A DNA stretch of 6,884 nt from an uncultured Prevotella sp. (lineage in GTDB: Bacteria; Bacteroidota; Bacteroidia; Bacteroidales; Bacteroidaceae): contig CALCUV010000117.1 in the NCBI GenBank assembly GCA_937906765.1, positions 1 to 6,884 on the forward strand, in the 5' to 3' direction. Shown here in pieces: positions 6,349 through 6,884 of this stretch. Within the stretch, counting starts at the first letter, position 1; every line of letters starts with the position of its first letter. Under the pieces are notes generated by a model. That model saw only the letters and a program-made list of their open reading frames with translations, was not told the DNA's origin and did no database searches. The position numbers were made by a program, and so were the translations under genes.

Positions 6349-6397
6349 AAGGGGCGTATAGCTACTATAACATCTATAGTGACTATACGCCCCTTTT
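6349..6397 (+). terminator. Terminator between the convergent DUF5715-like gene and miaA
   Basis: A perfect 13-bp stem, AAGGGGCGTATAG (6349-6361) with CTATACGCCCCTT (6383-6395), encloses an inner 6-bp stem (ACTATA 6364-6369 / TATAGT 6375-6380) around a 5-base loop. The plus strand continues with TTTT (6394-6397), so it stops the rightward gene. It lies 11 bases past the miaA stop and may act in both directions, though the leftward T-run is poor. Confidence 0.82.
6356..6391. repeat. Four 9-bp units with a CTATA core inside the terminator
   Basis: GTATA at 6356 and CTATA at 6365, 6374 and 6383 recur every 9 bases: GTATAGCTA, CTATAACAT, CTATAGTGA, CTATACGCC. The same core and period occur in the palindrome at the 3' end of phoH (4355-4380). 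Confidence 0.6.
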
Positions 6398-6406
6398 ATC
6401 TTTACC

Positions 6407-6884
6407 TTACTTCATACCCAATTCGCGTTGCACAAAATCAAGGATTTCCGCCTCTTGATTAGGATGGAACCAATGAATCGTGTCATCCTTCTTAAACCAT
6501 GTCATCTGCTTCTTCGCATAAACGCGAGTGTTCTTGCGGAGTCGGTCAAGCGCAAAATTCAGTTCCCATTCGCCATCAATAACGTTGAGCAATTCCTTCA
6601 CGCCTACCGTGTTCAACGAATTTTCTGTACGGAAGGGCACCACGCGACGCACTTCCTCCAAAGCGCCTTGCTCCACCATCTGCGTAACTCTGCGGTTGAT
6701 GCGGTCGAAAAGGTCTTCGCGCTCACGCTGTAAACCTATTTTGAGAATGCGAAACGGACGCACCTTCTTCTTACGCACACGGAAGGAAGTGTAAGTAGTT
6801 CCTGTCATGTAACAAATCTCAAGGGCATGAATCACACGCTTGGGGTTGCGAATGTCACACTGTGCGTAATACTCAGGGTCGAGT
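6407..6884 (-). CDS. miaA: tRNA dimethylallyltransferase, C-terminal part, cut by window edge
   Basis: MiaA adds a dimethylallyl group to A37 of tRNAs that read codons starting with U. The last 158 codons are present. The frame is open past the right edge, so the GTG at 6833-6835 is internal, not a start. Visible features: [20 protein letters not shown] directly at the edge (the DPxYYxxxDxxNxxRxxxALE family block), TGTTYTSFR, then [20 protein letters not shown], matching the gLxxxRexLxxRIxxRvxxM pattern, then EQGALEEV. Near the end come [13 protein letters not shown] (the AK[RK]Q.tWf motif) and an LGMK terminus. One oddity is GVKEL where the family usually has GYKEL or GYREL. The P-loop and the active-site region lie outside the window. 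The gene runs toward the DUF5715-like gene and shares the hairpin between them. Confidence 0.94.
   Translation of the reverse strand, partial: LDPEYYAQCDIRNPKRVIHALEICYMTGTTYTSFRVRKKKVRPFRILKIGLQREREDLFDRINRRVTQMVEQGALEEVRRVVPFRTENSLNTVGVKELLNVIDGEWELNFALDRLRKNTRVYAKKQMTWFKKDDTIHWFHPNQEAEILDFVQRELGMK

Noticed and set aside
6024..6350. Minus-strand ORF of 108 codons opposite the DUF5715-like gene
   Set aside because: It overlaps the motif-bearing C-terminal half of the plus-strand gene and shows no family features.
6407..6835. A complete 142-residue gene starting at the GTG at 6833-6835
   Set aside because: The frame stays open to the right edge and the extra residues ([15 protein letters not shown]) match MiaA, so this is the tail of a longer gene.

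Overview
The window looks like chromosomal DNA from a Bacteroidota member, most likely Bacteroidales and perhaps Prevotella-like. Three things point there. There are exact matches to the Bacteroidota -7 promoter element TAnnTTTG. Clear Shine-Dalgarno sequences are absent before the starts. The genes are a DUF5715-type protein, a PhoH and a PurC of the length usual in this group, and an XRE-cupin regulator beside an AMP-dependent acyl-CoA synthetase. No phage, IS, CRISPR or tRNA/rRNA gene was seen. All seven main genes read as intact or are cut only by the window edge.

Layout, left to right. Positions 1-466 (minus) hold the first 155 codons of a membrane-bound pyrophosphatase (hppA). Positions 467-821 form a 355-base gap with a 21-bp tandem repeat, a doubtful 39-codon ORF and a strong leftward terminator. 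Positions 822-2474 (minus) encode an acyl-CoA synthetase. Positions 2475-2628 hold two facing arrays of phased 8-bp repeats. Positions 2629-3204 (minus) encode an XRE-cupin regulator with its own promoter and a possible operator. Positions 3284-3311 are the purC terminator. Positions 3334-4275 (minus) are purC. Positions 4276-4373 hold another 8-bp repeat array and a 9-bp repeat palindrome. Positions 4374-5345 (minus, GTG start) are phoH. Positions 5346-5411 are a divergent promoter region with two mirrored -7 boxes. Positions 5412-6299 (plus) encode a membrane-anchored DUF5715-like protein. Positions 6349-6397 are a terminator between convergent genes. Positions 6407-6884 (minus) hold the last 158 codons of miaA.

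The minus-strand genes probably form three transcription units: phoH-purC, ending at the terminator at 3284-3311; XRE-cupin plus acyl-CoA synthetase, starting at the TACTTTTG box and ending at the hairpin at 722-769; and hppA. Functions are largely housekeeping: purine synthesis, RNA-related ATPase, tRNA modification, ion pumping driven by pyrophosphate. The exception is a small regulator-enzyme module for an unknown carboxylic acid.

I did not find a convincing new multi-gene system. The least explained signals are non-coding. Phased octamer arrays (NNTRAGGT) sit just before the starts of two unrelated genes. A second periodic family (CTATA every 9 bp) lies in the palindromes at gene 3' ends.
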